From positions 9,610,001 to 9,674,000 of the forward strand of contig CM114273.1 of assembly GCA_050084515.1 (NCBI GenBank): a stretch of DNA of 64,000 nucleotides, written 5' to 3'. Numbering within the stretch: position 1 is the stretch's first letter; every line of letters starts with the position of its first letter. The DNA comes from Blasia pusilla. Lineage: Eukaryota > Marchantiophyta > Marchantiopsida > Blasiales. Position numbers and translations under genes: made by a program. The notes under the pieces were generated by a model, which was not told the origin of the DNA, made no database searches, and saw only the letters and a program-made list of their open reading frames with translations. Of the stretch, positions 44,606-57,349 are shown piece by piece.

Positions 44606-47600
44606 CTACCAATTGCCTAGAGCACTTGAGCGATGAATAATGACGTCCCTAATATAACAACCTAAATCATAAGGCACTAGCTGTAGTAAAGAATAGAAAT
44701 TCTCCACATCTATTTTATGAACTAGTCTAATCTCTTCATACCTTGGATATGTAACAAACATATGCTCTTTATCCTCAATATTTTCTCCCTCACATAACCT
44801 CCAAATTCGTTCACTTCTATCAATATGAAGCCATCTTCCTTCCTCAATTCCTAGCCCATGAGACCCAATTCTATGTCGTGCGATAACATGACGTAAGAAC
44901 GTAGAGATCCCCGCAAGTAGATATCCTTGTTCACAATATACAAGCATAGGATTAACATGAAGTTGATAATACTCCATTTTTTTCCCGCGTTGCTCCAAAT
45001 AATGTTGAGAAATTGCTTCAGTAGATGCTCGCGGAGTGCAATCGATTTCAATTCTCAATCCCGTTCCCCCACATTCCACTTTGAAGACCAAGTCACCACA
45101 TCCGCAATCTAACCTATGGAACGTATGGCTCGCAAAGCTTGATGAGGAAGGCGAGAAACATCAAGAGATCTCATCCTTGCGATATAAGTGATGGTCAAGT
45201 AGAGAGCTTTAGCCTCTAGAGAAAGACAACATGTTTTCGCGAGAAGAATAGCATAAGGAGTTTGGTTTCTTACACCCAATTCTTCTTGTAGAAATTTTTT
45301 TTGCACCTTCTCTAAGCGCTCCCAACCTATCTTCTTACAACTAGGGCCCAAAACTTGGTTCTCATATAAGACCACCGGTAACACTAAGCTCCTAAATAAG
45401 AACTTTCTAAGATCCTAGGACACAAGATGAGCTCTTCTACATCGATTTAAAACTGAATATAGAGCTTTCTAACCAGCTTCTACTCTCTTTTGCACGCAGA
45501 GTGCCCAAGTATAGTCATGAGAGAAATCAATGCCTAGATATTTGTAACTTTTCACTTGTTCTAATTATAGACCTTTGTAAAAGAACGAGAATTTGGATCT
45601 AGTATCCACTATAATGATTTTAGACTTCTCCATATTAACCTCCATCTGATTCTGGGTATAAAAAACTTGCCAAAGTATCGAGGTGTTTTTGTAAACTAAT
45701 GCCATCACATGCTAGTAATATGATATCATTTGCATACAATAGAGCTTTGATGACAAAGTCTCCAAGCTTGAGACCTTCACTATCACATTCTTCCAACCAC
45801 TTTTCGATATCATCTATGAAAACTCCAAATAGAGAGGGCACCCTTGAATGACTTTGATAGTACTCAAGATCTCTTGAGTTTGTGAATCTTTGATCTTGGC
45901 CCGAACGGAATGGTACAACGTGGTCATGATTGCTAGAAGATTTGGTGGTATTCCAATGCCTTGTAGCCTATCTCATAAGAGCTTACGAGGTACGGTATCG
46001 AAAGCTTTCTTGAAATTGATGAAACCGCAAAATAAAGCTTTCCCATTGCCCTTAGATTTCTCCCATAAAACACGTAAGACCAAGATATGGTCGATGATGT
46101 TGTATGTTGGGCGAAATCCAGCTTGGACCCGTGCTCTCTTTTCAAAAGACTCTCTCTATGACTCCACCAATTTCCCAAACACCTCCAAAAAAATACTACC
46201 CACCATGAAAGTGCGATAATTGGTCATCAAGTCCTTCCTTCTTGATTAGTGAATAGGAATAATCTCCCGTAGCAACCAAGTAGAAGGAAAACCATAGATA
46301 GCAGCATCACCCAATATTTTGGTGAGGATCGGCCCGATAGAATCTCCTCCCTGCTTGAGAAGTTCAACAGAAAGACCATCCAAATCCTCACATTTGCCAT
46401 TCACTAATCTTCTTAGTTGAGTCATCACCTCTGCTTCAGAGAATAAGCCTCGTATACCTCCACAACATGCCATAGATGTAGCATGGGGAAAGAAGTAGAG
46501 CTTTTCAGCAAAAGATAACAAAGACTTGGAATCAAGAGTAGTTTTTAAAGCCCGTACTACTAACCGTCTCCAAAGTGATTTGGGATCGTCATGCAACTCC
46601 CTTGTTAAGGACTCTTGCTTCTGCCATAGGAAAGCTCGTTTCTTAGATTTCACCAAGTCTTTGTAAATTCTCGTCATAATAAGCCGACTTTGGATATGGA
46701 AATATTTGTCCATTGATCTTATCCTTGCTTGCTTGCATTTAGAGTCAAACCACCCAGCCTCATAGCACTTCTATCCTTGTGCCACCAAAAGAACTTGGAT
46801 GCAGTATTTTTGAGCAATTCGGTTAGTTGCAAACTTGTCATGTGTGGATCAGAGCTCCATACAATGTGAGTCAAAAGTTCTTGTAAATCTAGCATATAAA
46901 GATCTTTTTTACGAGGATCTAAGCGAAACTTAGGAGAAGCTACAACGGATTGACATGTTGAGAGAGGAATTATCTTCGACAATGAGAGAGTAAACAAAAG
47001 AGATGCATGATCTGATTCAGGCTCACGCTCTAAAACTTCAAATGTAGAGACATGAGAGCTATCAGTGGGCAAGGAGAAAAGATAGTCAATGGTACTTGCA
47101 CCAGTAGAGGAGAAACATGCATTGGAGCAAGAGTTGGGAAAATGAGAGGTTCCATTAAGAACTTTCAAATCAGAAGTGGCTCCCAAAGTTAAAAAATGCT
47201 CTATCAAAGGATTTGTAGAAAGATCTGAAGAGATTCTAGATCACAAACCGTCCTCTGGTTCTTGGAGAAGAGGAAAAGTCAAGGACTCACTCAATTGGGT
47301 AAATTGAGTAGTACGTGTATAAGCATTGAAATCCCCAACTAGAATGACTTCACCTTTGCTTTGATATTTGAGAACATCCCCTATAAGTCGATGAAATGGT
47401 TGACTCCGATTGCAAGTGCACATTGAGTAGATAGGCATGGAAAATGATGCAAAATAACAAACTGCCAGATAACAATAAGATTTCCCAAGCAAACCAAGAT
47501 GTAACCAATGATATTGGGCCCCGATGTGTTGATCTTCTAGATGTACGAGAGGTAGAAATTGATACTTGATGAAAATAGCAATACCGCCATAACCCCTTCT

Positions 47601-47780
47601 TGCCCGTTGCCTTCTGTGGTTCCATGTCGATCCCACCAAAGTAAACCCTTCCATCTCTGCAATAGTATTGCTCTCATGTTCCCAAGTCTCCACCATATTG
47701 ATGATGTCCGCCATCTCCCAAACTGGTAGAGCACTCACATACTTTGTTGTTGAAAGGTTGCGTATATTCCATATCAACAC
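44606..47780 (-). pseudogene. LINE ORF2: AP-like endonuclease and reverse transcriptase, broken
   Basis: Endonuclease motifs: VLIWNIRNLS, VETWEH, VILVGDFNAYT, then STIDYLFSLP and ESDHASLLF, the order of APE-type nucleases. RT follows after a stop: NGKCEDLDGLSVELLK, then FINFKKAFDTVPRKL (motif A), QGCPLFGVFIDDIEKW (motif B) and LLYANDIILLA (motif C, with Asn replacing an essential Asp). Frame breaks near 46,246, 45,930, 45,635 and elsewhere. The C-terminal region ends with VNPMLVYCEQGYL and cysteine-poor sequence. Confidence 0.8.
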
Positions 47781-47954
47781 TCTCAGCTCCTTGGATTGCT
47801 AGGTTGATAAGTCTCTCTTCCTCAAGGTAATAATTGCTCGACCATCGCGTAGAAAAGCAATAAAACCTACTTCTTGAGCCTCTTTGACCTTTGCAAGCTC
47901 TTTTCTCCTAGCTTCGACTTGTGGAGGTGTAAGATCAAGATCCAACCATATCCT

Positions 47955-48599
47955 TCATCTTTTGAGAATGGCCTTGTTAGCCATGGCAGTATCACGTTGA
48001 GTTTGATCAACAAACTTAACTAGAATAGCACGAGGCTTTATTCCCGTTTTCCCAATGCGGAACGCTTGAGCAAAGTCCGGGTTGTGAACATGAAGTGTAT
48101 CAACCAAGAACTTGGTGACAAAACTCTTCACCTCTTCGCTCTCTGTTTTCGGAAATCCTGAGATTCTTATATTCTTTCGAAGTGCAAATTGGTTTTCCTT
48201 TTCTATCTCTTGCTCTTGACAAAAAGAGATATGAGCAACCTTTGTAGTTTTAGCAGAAGATTTCATTTTCACTTCTAAAGTTTCAACAACCTCATGCGAT
48301 TCTGAACGATTGGGAGTATTCGCTAATGATGATGCCTTCTTTTGAACATCCGCAACAAATTTAGAAAGATCCAACATCACACTAGAGTTATCTTCCAATA
48401 CCTTCTTCAAAACCTCTTGCGTTGCCTTCAACTCTCTGATTTGAATATGAGCAAGGTTCAATTGAGAAGTTTGTACCTTGAATTCTTGTCGAAGCTCTTT
48501 CATTTTATGCAAGATCACTTGTACTTGATTCAAGATTTCTTCTTGAATAGTCACCATGAAGTGGATTTCACCACATCCTAAAGATTGCACGACCTCCAA
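47955..48599 (-). CDS. LINE ORF1 protein (L1 ORF1p-like, RNA-binding)
   Basis: The 214-residue frame has a long coiled coil (EEILNQVQVILHKMKELRQE ... EVLKKVLEDNS, residues about 18-75) followed by an RRM-like region (LRKNIRISGFPKTESEEV, then AFRIGKTGIKPRAILVKF). This is the layout of L1-type ORF1 proteins, which trimerise and bind the LINE RNA. The frame stops at a TGA (47,955-47,957), but the same frame continues RIWLDLDLTPPQVEARRKELA, the expected C-terminal domain. The stop therefore probably truncates a longer protein; CGA to TGA would explain it. The frame opens at the end of the monomer array; start not certain. Confidence 0.7.
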   Translation of the reverse strand: MEVVQSLGCGEIHFMVTIQEEILNQVQVILHKMKELRQEFKVQTSQLNLAHIQIRELKATQEVLKKVLEDNSSVMLDLSKFVADVQKKASSLANTPNRSESHEVVETLEVKMKSSAKTTKVAHISFCQEQEIEKENQFALRKNIRISGFPKTESEEVKSFVTKFLVDTLHVHNPDFAQAFRIGKTGIKPRAILVKFVDQTQRDTAMANKAILKR

Positions 48600-48600
48600 T

Positions 48601-49492
48601 CAAGTAGAGCAGAAATTTCAACACCACACAACTTCTTTGCTATATATCGATCGTCCTTGAAATTTTGAAAAATTGTGCGCCTTAGCAATCTCCAATCCCT
48701 CTCCAACTTTCAGCTTGATATCACACTCCAACACACACATCTAGGCTCCGCAAGATTCTGAGCTCCAATCCTCAAATCTACTAGAGCAGAAACTTCAACA
48801 CCACACAACTTCTTTGTTATAAATCGGTTGTCCTTGAAATTTTGAGATGTTGTGCGCCTTAGCAACCTCCAACCTCTCTTTGTCTTTCAGCTTGAAATCA
48901 CACTCCAACACAAAGATAAAGGCTCCGCAAGGTTCTAAGCTCCAATCCTCAAATCTACAAGAGCATAAACTTCAACACCACACAACTTCTTTGCTATAAA
49001 TCGGTTATGCTTGAAATTTTGAGCACTTGTGCACCTTGGAAACGTCCAACCTCCTTCTAGTTTTCATTTTAAATCACACTCCAACACAAACATCCAGGCT
49101 TCGCAAGATTCTGAGCTCTAATCTTCAAATCTACAAGAGCATAAACTTCAACACCACACAACTTCTTTGCTATATATGAGTTGTGCTTGAAATTTTCAGC
49201 AATTTTTCGCCTTGGCAGCTTCCAACCTTTCCCTAGTTTTCATTTCAAATCACACTCCAACACAAAGATACAGGCTCCGCAAGATTCTGAGCTCCAATCC
49301 TCAAATCTACAAGAGCATAAACTTCAACACCACACAACTTCTTTGCTATAAATCGGTTGTGTTTGAAATTTTGAGCAATTGTGGGCCTTGGCAACTTCCA
49401 ACCTCCCTCCAAATTTCAGCTTGAGATCGCACTCCAACACAAAAATATAGGCTCCGCAAGATTCTGAGCTCCAATCCTCAAATCTACAAGAG
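48601..49492. repeat. Tandem ~177-bp monomers at LINE 5' end
   Basis: Five units with equivalent TTCAACACCACACAACTTC blocks at 48,617, 48,794, 48,971, 49,147 and 49,323, a period of 176-177 bases. Units differ by scattered substitutions. They lie directly upstream of ORF1 in the LINE's orientation and end where gypsy gag resumes, so they belong to the LINE and may be its promoter, as in mammalian L1 monomers. Confidence 0.85.
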
Positions 49493-50370
49493 GAGAGGAG
49501 ATGGAGCTTGTGCACCGGAAGCGGCACTTCTCTCTATGGAGATCATCTATGTCGGATTTCACTTACCATCATAAGAGTGAGAATTTCTCTTGTATGGGAA
49601 TTAATGTGTTGTGCAACTCCGGTAGAGGCTGCTACGGTGGTGACTCGGGGTGTTGTGAGAGTGACCGAGCCACTGAGGGATGGGGTTGAGAGGGGACCGA
49701 TGGGAGGTTCAGAAGTTTGTAGCGAGGTGTATATGTATGGTATGTGACCAAGTACAAGCATCCTTCAATGCTCCCACTCTGCAGTTACATCCTTTGCCAC
49801 TTATGGGGTTAGATTATTGGTAGAGTTTAGACTTCGCGGAACCTTTTCCACTGATAGGGCGTCATCATATGTATGCGTTAATCATAGTGGAGCATTTCTC
49901 CAAGTGGATAGAGTTGGTAGCATTACCGGACAAGACGAGCAAGAGAGCAGCTTATGCATTTCTAGATTTTATGCTTAGTCATTTTGATGCACCAACGGAG
50001 GTATTGACTGACTAGGGTACTAAGTTCAAGGGAGAGTTTCAAGCCTTGTGTGATCAAGCGCAGATAGATCACTGCACCACGTCTAGAGATCATCTTAAGG
50101 CGGATGGGTTCGGGTAGAGAGAATAAGACAGACGGTAAATATACGCAAGTATATCTTACAGCGAGGACATTTGAGGGGTGGAACCTACATTTGCCATGGT
50201 TGGCTATGGGGTATTGCCTCAGTCAACCCGCATCCTTGGGGTCATTTTCACCATAATTTTTGCTCTCTGGGAGAGAGAGAGATCGAACTATAGAAATTCT
50301 ACGTGACATGGCAGAGGTGTTAGATCTTGATGACCCAGATGTGTGGGTACAAGCATGTTCTCAAATGGCG
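49493..50370 (+). pseudogene. gypsy gag remainder and integrase remnant
   Basis: VEAATVVTRGVVRVTEP (about 49,620) matches the gag at 13.44 kb. A jump then leads into integrase: FNAPTLQLHPLPLMGLDY, HHMYALIMVEHFSKWIEL and DAPTEVLTD, with stops at equivalent places, for example TAG after LTD where the copy at 29.7 kb has CAG (LTDQGTEF). It ends in LDDPDVWVQACSQ as at 30,040-30,080. Confidence 0.7.
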
Positions 50371-50610
50371 GACAAGGATGCTAGTGGCCGGATTCCCTCA
50401 TAATGGAGGGTGGATATGACTCGATATGCCGATGTAGATTAAGGAGTGGAATTTTAGGCCAAGTGAGTCATTTTTACTTCGATTTTGTTAAGCGGTTTTG
50501 GTGTACATGCATGAATTCATTTCTTTTAAGTATATGGATATACCCGGATGTTGGGAGACCGATGTTGTGTGGTATGGATGTTACCAATTATGTGTATACG
50601 CACAACAATA
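50370..50610 (+). repeat. LTR remnant, type 1
   Basis: GGATGCTAGTGGCCGGATTCC through GCCGATGTAGATTAAGGAGTGG matches 31,165-31,260. A degraded A' block follows and ends GTATACGCACAACA near 50,607. Strongly diverged, so an old copy. Confidence 0.65.
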
Positions 50611-50619
50611 TGAGGACGT

Positions 50620-52568
50620 GCTATAGGTGTTAAGATCAAGTGAGATGTCTTGAGAATTCAAGGCATCAACTAAGGACAAGAGTGGTTTTAGGGTTAAATT
50701 GAACGGAGTTTGGATATGTTTTAGACTTTGAATTGAGATTAGTGAGGCACGAAAGTGTTGTCTAATTCTTTCTAAGGGCCTGGTTGATGTCGATTTGAGA
50801 CCTAAGCACTGGTTGTATAGTCTTTGAGTTTTGGGTTGTACATCACCGTCTTTGTTGTTTGATGTGTTTGTATGTGTTTCATGAAGGAAAATTTGAAGGT
50901 CACCTGGTATCAAAACCTAGTATCAAAGCCTACTAGTATGTATTGTGGCACAAGGCACTATAATCACTATTATGAAACACAAGTTGAGGTCCACCCTATG
51001 GTATTTATGTTTTGAAAACTTGTTAGGCTTCCTCGTATACATTTATGATAACCAACCTGTGTGAAATCTTCATACACATTAAACTAATGTTGGAAAAACC
51101 ATCACAAAGGAGAATGTGTATATTTTTAAGTTTTAACCAGAACGTCGAATTCAAAAATGAATGCCATAAGCATTTGGAGCTTTAACTAGGCACTACACTA
51201 CAATCATACCATGTTAAACCTCGAATCTTCCTTTCTAAGCTGCTTAACTCCCCCTACCAAGGGACCACACAAGTTACTTATTTATCTCGCCTCGGACACC
51301 ATAACCATGAACTTGTAACATGAATGTAAATGTTAAAACCATTCTTTCTATATTGTAACTTAACCTTCTTCCTTAATATCAATTTTTTTTTAGTTACTAC
51401 TATAAGGAGGAAGGTAACTAGGTGCCCACAACTCATGTGAAAATGGGCAATCGTAATACGTACACCTAAGAATTGAAAGGAGCTGGGAATTAATGCAGAA
51501 AATATCCTTGAAATCATTTATCACTAGACGTAACTTATTCCTGTTCATAAGGATATACTCTATTCATCTTGGATGAATATTACATATCCCTATCCCCAAA
51601 AATCCCTGAATGATCTTTATACATATCAAGAACAGGGTTTTGAAGGTTTGAAATACTAGTGGGGATGCTGTTCTCTTGGTCTTAAGTTATTGTAGACCTA
51701 TGTGCAGGACAGAGGAAGCTCTCCATACATGTGACATCCAACTCATGTTGAATGAGAGTATGGCATTTCATTCCATCTGAAACTCAGTTGCTGAATTTGC
51801 GCTTCTACCTGATGGACTCCTGGACCTCATGACCACAACTAAAGTTGGCCACTGAACATAGCTAAATAGTATCTTAGTTATGGACATTGCAGATCAACAT
51901 CAACCCCCAGACTGAATGATGATCAAGACCATGAAACCTCCATCTAGATAGGGCCATATAAATATCTTCTGAAATGTCTTTCTACATCTACAGTTTGGAC
52001 AGGTATTAATACAGCAAAGATGAAGGCTCCGATAAATACCCGGACACATCAACTACTCTCTTGTTTTCAGAAGAAAGTCTTTATGAACAAACGATATTTG
52101 CATCCTTTGGGCAACTTTCTCCCAGGCACTAAATCTGAAATGTAGGAAATGCCTATCTCACAGGTGATAGGTCTCTGTTCTCCTTCCTTGATGCTGAAAA
52201 TTCCATATGCAGATGAGCTACCTTCCAATGACAAACACCTCATTTCATTAGAACATAAATTGGCCAGTTTAAAGTCTATACAAATAATCTACACAATCTC
52301 CTCAGAAGTCCAAAGTCAACACACCTCATGGTCTCTACTAGAAACCATGAGGTAGTTACAATCCTGAACAAGTTCAACATGGATATATCATCTTCACCCA
52401 CACTATCAGAGGAACATGCACCCACACTCCCCCCAACCCCCATGAGCTGGATTTACCTTGTACAGATCTGTTAGTGTGGGTGAAGACTGTTATGCTCATG
52501 AGGTGCAACATAAAAACACAACTTTCAAATGTTTGAGGGACCAATATGCAATGTTGGTGTTTGTGTGT
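50620..52568. other. AT-rich intergenic, nothing recognised
   Basis: No coding signal on either strand. A near-inverted pair of GTGTGGGTGAAGA-type sequences (CTTCACCCACACT near 52,391 and AGTGTGGGTGAAGA near 52,473) forms a foldback of about 95 bases just before the copia insertion. Confidence 0.45.
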
Positions 52569-52573
52569 TGTTA

Positions 52574-53267
52574 TTAATATCTAATTTAATCATGCCCTAA
52601 AAGTAGTTAGTCAAATACTAACTTAGTTGGATACTAATTTAACACTAAGTTAGCTCTAGCACTAAGTTAGCTAGAGCTAACTTAGTGTTCCTCTATCTTT
52701 TTAGGGTAACCTTGAATTAGGGCAATTCTCGAGTTAGGGCTAACCACCATCTGTTATTTAGGGTATGGATCTGTTCAAGAAGATCTAAGGGCCAGAAGTG
52801 TTCACCCTCATGTATATAATGTCTCTGTTTAGAGAGCAGAAGACAATTCTACAGCATGCACAGTTTTGGTGAGGACTCCTGAGGCTCTTGGTCCTACTGC
52901 AGAGTGATCAGAGAGTAGGAAGAGGAGATTGAGACTAATTGCTGTGCTTGCTAGAGCCTCATTGGAAGGCAGGTTGTTTTGTCTAGTATACTGATGGAGA
53001 TTTTTGTGCTCAATGGTGAGCCATGTCTGATCTCTGAGCTAGTGACATGTGAGGACCTGTAGGGTGAGTGCAAGGTGTGACTGTGTAGAATCCTTCTTAG
53101 TATCTCTTAGATAGTAAGAAGAGTCACATCATGGTAGGGCTCTGATTTGGCAATAGAGATAGGAACTGATTTGCTGATTGTGTACAAGCTGAAATCATGG
53201 ATGGTCTAGCTGATGCTAGCTCTGACTTTGTACAAGGAGATACTTCTGCTGGTCAATCATTTTCTCA
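52574..53267 (+). repeat. copia 5' LTR
   Basis: 694 bases, ending TTTTCTCA. It contains a repeated ACTAAGTTAGCT/AGCTAACTTAGT dyad near 52,640-52,690 and TATATAATG near 52,812. The gag ATG at 53,197 lies inside it, so the LTR encodes the first 23 residues of the polyprotein. Confidence 0.85.
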
Positions 53268-56200
53268 GGTTATGGGCCCACCCCAAACCTTTCTCCTTAG
53301 TGATTTCAGCAGTGTAGAGAAGTTGAATGGTGGGAACTATAGAGAATGGTCCAGAACCATGATGGACATTCTAATGATGAAAGGGTTGTGGGTGTACATT
53401 AAGATGAAACCTCACAATCTAGAAGAGCTTGTGGTAAACTTTGCTTGGAGACAGCAAAATCAGTTCGCTGTTATCTTATTAAAGCAGACCCTGAACTCCT
53501 CTATGAGGTAGTCGGTGGATGGTATAAGCAATGCTTGGGAGATCCAGTCCAAGCTGAAGAGTTTGAACAAGGAGTCAGCTTTGACTCTAGCTATGCAAAG
53601 ATGGAAGACATTGAGCTCGACAAGGATGGCTGACACAGATAGAGTTGCAGCTCACATTGCCAAAATGGAGTCAACTTTTGCACAAGTGAAAGCAGTTGGA
53701 CAGGAACTGATTCCTATATGGAAGGTAACCCTGTTGCTATCCTCCTTACCTCCTCGATTTGATACAATGGTTACAATCTTTGAAACCTGGGAGGCAGATT
53801 TGCTTACATGGGAATCTGTGACCAACAAGCTCCTGAGATATGATCAGAAGCGAGAGATGATTGTGGAAGAAACAGTCATGCTCAACAGGGATAGGAAGTG
53901 GAAAGAGACCAGAACTTGTTACATTTGTGCAGAGAAGGGACATCTTGCTCTTAATTGTCCAAAGAAGTTGAAAAGGGGAGAGAAAGTTAAAAGGAGTGGA
54001 TCTGCAGTCAAGAATCAAGAGAAGTTGATGGAGAAGCAAAGTACCTCCTACAGGGAGAAGGATAAGGCAAAGGTTGCTGGAGTGATGACTACTGAATACA
54101 CATCTGATGAAAGTTGTTGTTCTTTCATGATGGCCTCGTGTGAGAAAGATCTCAAGAGGAGCAGTGGATGGTGGGTGGACTCTGGTGCAACATCACATGT
54201 CTGTTATCAAGAGGAGTTGTTCTCAGACATAAAACCAGCAAGTAATCATCACGTGAGAAGTGCTTCTGGATTGTTAAGTCCTGTGGGAGGGGTTGGCTCA
54301 GTTTCTATTTTCTTCAGTGCTGATGAAAGCAAATTGATGAAATGGCAGCTGCATGGAGTGTTATATGTTGCAGATTACATAAAAAATCTGTTGTCAGTTA
54401 AGAAATTATTGGAGGCAGGAATTGATGTGCACTTCTGGAACTCAAACCAGACTTGCACACTTGAAAGAAACGGGAAAGTCTTGTGCCGAGGAGTGGTACA
54501 AGGAAATTTGTTCAAACTGCTGGAATGTGATCCAGAGGAGCAGGTAAATCTCACTGAGAATAGGAGCTTGCTGAATCTGTGGCATTGCAGATTGGGGCAC
54601 CTATCGGAACATTCGAGCTCTGCAAGGAATGTCATGTGGTGTGGAGATTGAGAAGTCACAGAAGCTTGAGTTCTGTGAGGCTTGTGTGCAAGGGAAAGCT
54701 CACAAGTCACCCGCTCCCCGAAGGTCACTTAACAGGTCTGAAAGATTATTGGACTTGATTCACTCTGATGTGTGTGGACCAATGCCTGTAAAGTCACTAG
54801 GAGGAGCACACTATTTTGTGTCATTTTGGACGACAAGAGTAGAAAGAGCTTTGTGTACCTGATAAGCAGCAAGGCTCAAGTTCTAGAGAAATTTGTTATC
54901 TTTGTCAACATGACAGAGAGGCAAGTTGAACGAAGAGTGAAGAGACTTAGGTCTGATGGAGGAGGAGAATATGCAAGTAAAGACTTTCAAGCATATCTCT
55001 CAGCCAAGGGGATATTAAAAGATGTTACGGCACATGACAGCCCCCACCAAAATGGAGTGGCTGAAAGGTTGAATAGAACCTTGCAAGAGAAAGCCTTGAG
55101 CATGTTGCAACATGCCAAGCTTGGTCAAGAATTCTGGGGAGCAGCTATGATGACAGCAAATTATCTGAGGAACATCAGTCCCACAGCGGCCTTGAAGAAT
55201 GTAACTCCAGAAGAGTGCTGGTCTGGTAAGAAACCTGACATTTCTAGATTGAAAGTGTTTGGTTGTGTTGGCTATGCCCTCACCCCTGATACACAAAGGA
55301 GGAAACTAGATGCAAAGGCTGACAAGTACATATTTGCTGGGTATGAAGAAGGGCTGAAAGGATACATGTTGTATAATCCTATAACCTGCAAGGCAATTCG
55401 AAGCAATGATGTGACTTTTGATGAGAAGAGTTTTTGGAAAGACTCTGAGCACAAAGAGTCAATGGTCACCAGAGTGGTGCCAGTAATCACTTCTGTTGTC
55501 ACTCCTGTAATCATCCCTGTAGTGTCAAACTCACATCAAGATGCTGATAAGGAGGAAGTATCAAAGGATACACTTGCAGAATGTAGTGGAGGATTAGATA
55601 CTTGCACCCAAGGTGTAAGAGAGGAAGATCATGTTGAAAATGATCAGCCTATGAAGGTGTACCAAAGGAGGAGTGCAGCCAAGCAAGTTATAGAGGCACA
55701 TGAGTCCACAGAGGGAGTGATCAAGGAGATCTGAAAGAATTTCCAAACCTGTAGAAAGGTTGGGGATAAACGAAGCTCATTCTATTGAAGAAGGAGTTGT
55801 AGAGCCCAACTCTTTGAGTGAGGCTATGAGCAGGAATGATTCGAAACAGTGGGAGCAGGCTGTGGCAGAAGAAAAGGTCTCATTAGAGAAAAATGAGACA
55901 TGGGAGTTTGTAGATTTGCCACCTGGTAGAAAGACCATTGGTTGCAAATGGGTCTTTAGAATAAAAAGGGGACCAAAGAATGAGATCTTGAAGTACAAGG
56001 CACGTCTGGTTGCAAAAGGCTTCAATCAGGAGGCTGGTTTAGACTATCAGGAGACCTTTGCTCCTGTTGCAAGGTTTGGATCCATTAGAGTTCTCTTGGC
56101 ATTAGCAGCTCAACAAAACTGGGAGGTGGAACAGATGGATGTGAAGACTGCATTCTTAAATGGAGAACTCAAAGAGGAGATCTACATGGAGGTACCAGAT

Positions 56201-57342
56201 GGATATACTCATCCAGGCAAGGTGTGTCTCTTGAAGAAAGCCCTTTATGGCCTAAAGCAAGCACCTAGATGTTGGTGTGAGAAGATGGATGCTTACCTGA
56301 TCAGGAAAGGATTCCAACGTAGCAATGCAGATCAAGGAGTGTACTCCTTAGACTCCACTATGTACATAGCATTGTATGTTGATGATCTTCTGATGGAGGG
56401 AGCTTAGACACTGTAAAGAGAGTGAAGAAAGACCTCTGTCACAACTTTGAGATGGTTGATCTGGGTCCAGCAAAGTGGCTATCGGGGATTCAGATTGAGA
56501 GAAATCGGGAAGAGAGCTGGATTCGATTGAGTCAAGAAAAGTATATAGAGAGTATCTTGATCAGGTACAACATGCAAGATTGTAAGCCTGTATCAACACC
56601 CCTAGATCCTGGCTGCAAACTCAGCAAAGATATGGAAATTTCAACTGAAAAGGTTGACAATTTGCAAGCACTATATCAAAGTGCTGTAGGGTCATTGATG
56701 TTTGCTATGGTCTGTACCAGAGCAGATTTAGCATACCCAGTTGGTGTCTTAGCCAGGTACACCAGCAAACCTACAATTGAACATTGGAAATGTCTGAAGA
56801 GAGTACTCAGATATTTGCGTGGCACAACAAGAACATACTTGGAATACAGGCATCAAGAAAATGGACCAATCTTGGAAGGGTTTTCATGTGCAAGTTGGGG
56901 AGATGATACTGATGAAAGAAGATCAACAAGTGGATATGTCTTCTTGTTAAGTGGAGGGGTGATCAGCTGGTGCAGTAAGAAACAAAGAACTGTTGCACTC
57001 TCTACAACTGAGGCAGAGTACATGGCGCTTTCTCTTGCTGCTCAGGAGGTGATCTGGTTAAGGAGCTTATTGAATGATCTTGGATATGAACAGATGACTC
57101 CTACATCCCTACAGGTTGACAACAAAGGAAGTATTGCATTAAGCAAAAATCCTGTTCATCATCCTAGAACAAAACACATTGACATCAAACATCACTTTGT
57201 AAGAGAAATGATAGGAAGAGAAATCTCCTTGGTTTACTGTCCAACAGAGAATATGGCAGCTGATGTCCTGACCAAACCTCTGTCACAGGACAAACATAGA
57301 AAGTGTATATCTATGATGGGCATTACTCTAAACTCTCATTAA
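53197..57342 (+). pseudogene. copia gag-pol polyprotein, six disruptions
   Basis: gag starts at the ATG inside the LTR and has the zinc knuckle CYICAEKGHLALNC. The protease site is WWVDSGATSHV, the pre-integrase block WHCRLGHL. Integrase has D, D, E in HSDVCGPM, LRSDGGGEY and NGVAERLNRTL. RT has YVDDLL, and RNase H ends in STTEAEYMAL and HHPRTKHIDIKHH. Disruptions: TAG at 53,509, frameshifts near 54,610, 54,825, 55,725 and 56,390, and a resulting stop at 56,405. The one near 54,825 is in a T run (CATTTTGGACGAC). Everything else is complete, so one or two assembly or read errors cannot be excluded for some breaks. Confidence 0.88.
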
Positions 57343-57349
57343 GAGGGAG

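Larger units (their letters stand above)
44495..49492 (-). mobile_element. LINE copy B, nearly full length
   Basis: Minus strand, about 5 kb: 5' monomer array (49,492-48,601), ORF1 (48,599-47,955), ORF2 with endonuclease and RT (47,780-44,606) and a 3' tail of the same TTTACCA repeats as copy A. Frame breaks in ORF2 and a YAND in place of YADD show it cannot move by itself. Confidence 0.75.
41640..50610 (+). mobile_element. Decayed gypsy element split by two LINEs
   Basis: gag runs up to about 43,180, stops in GTGGTGGTAATGG, and the matching gag sequence resumes at about 49,493 (GAGATGGAGC ... GCACTTCTCT), just as the uninterrupted gag at 13.14-13.28 kb reads. A degraded integrase (49.74-50.37 kb) and an LTR end (50.37-50.61 kb) follow. 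It belongs to the same family as the fragments at 13-15.9 and 28.8-32.7 kb. Protease, RT and RNase H are deleted. Confidence 0.65.
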
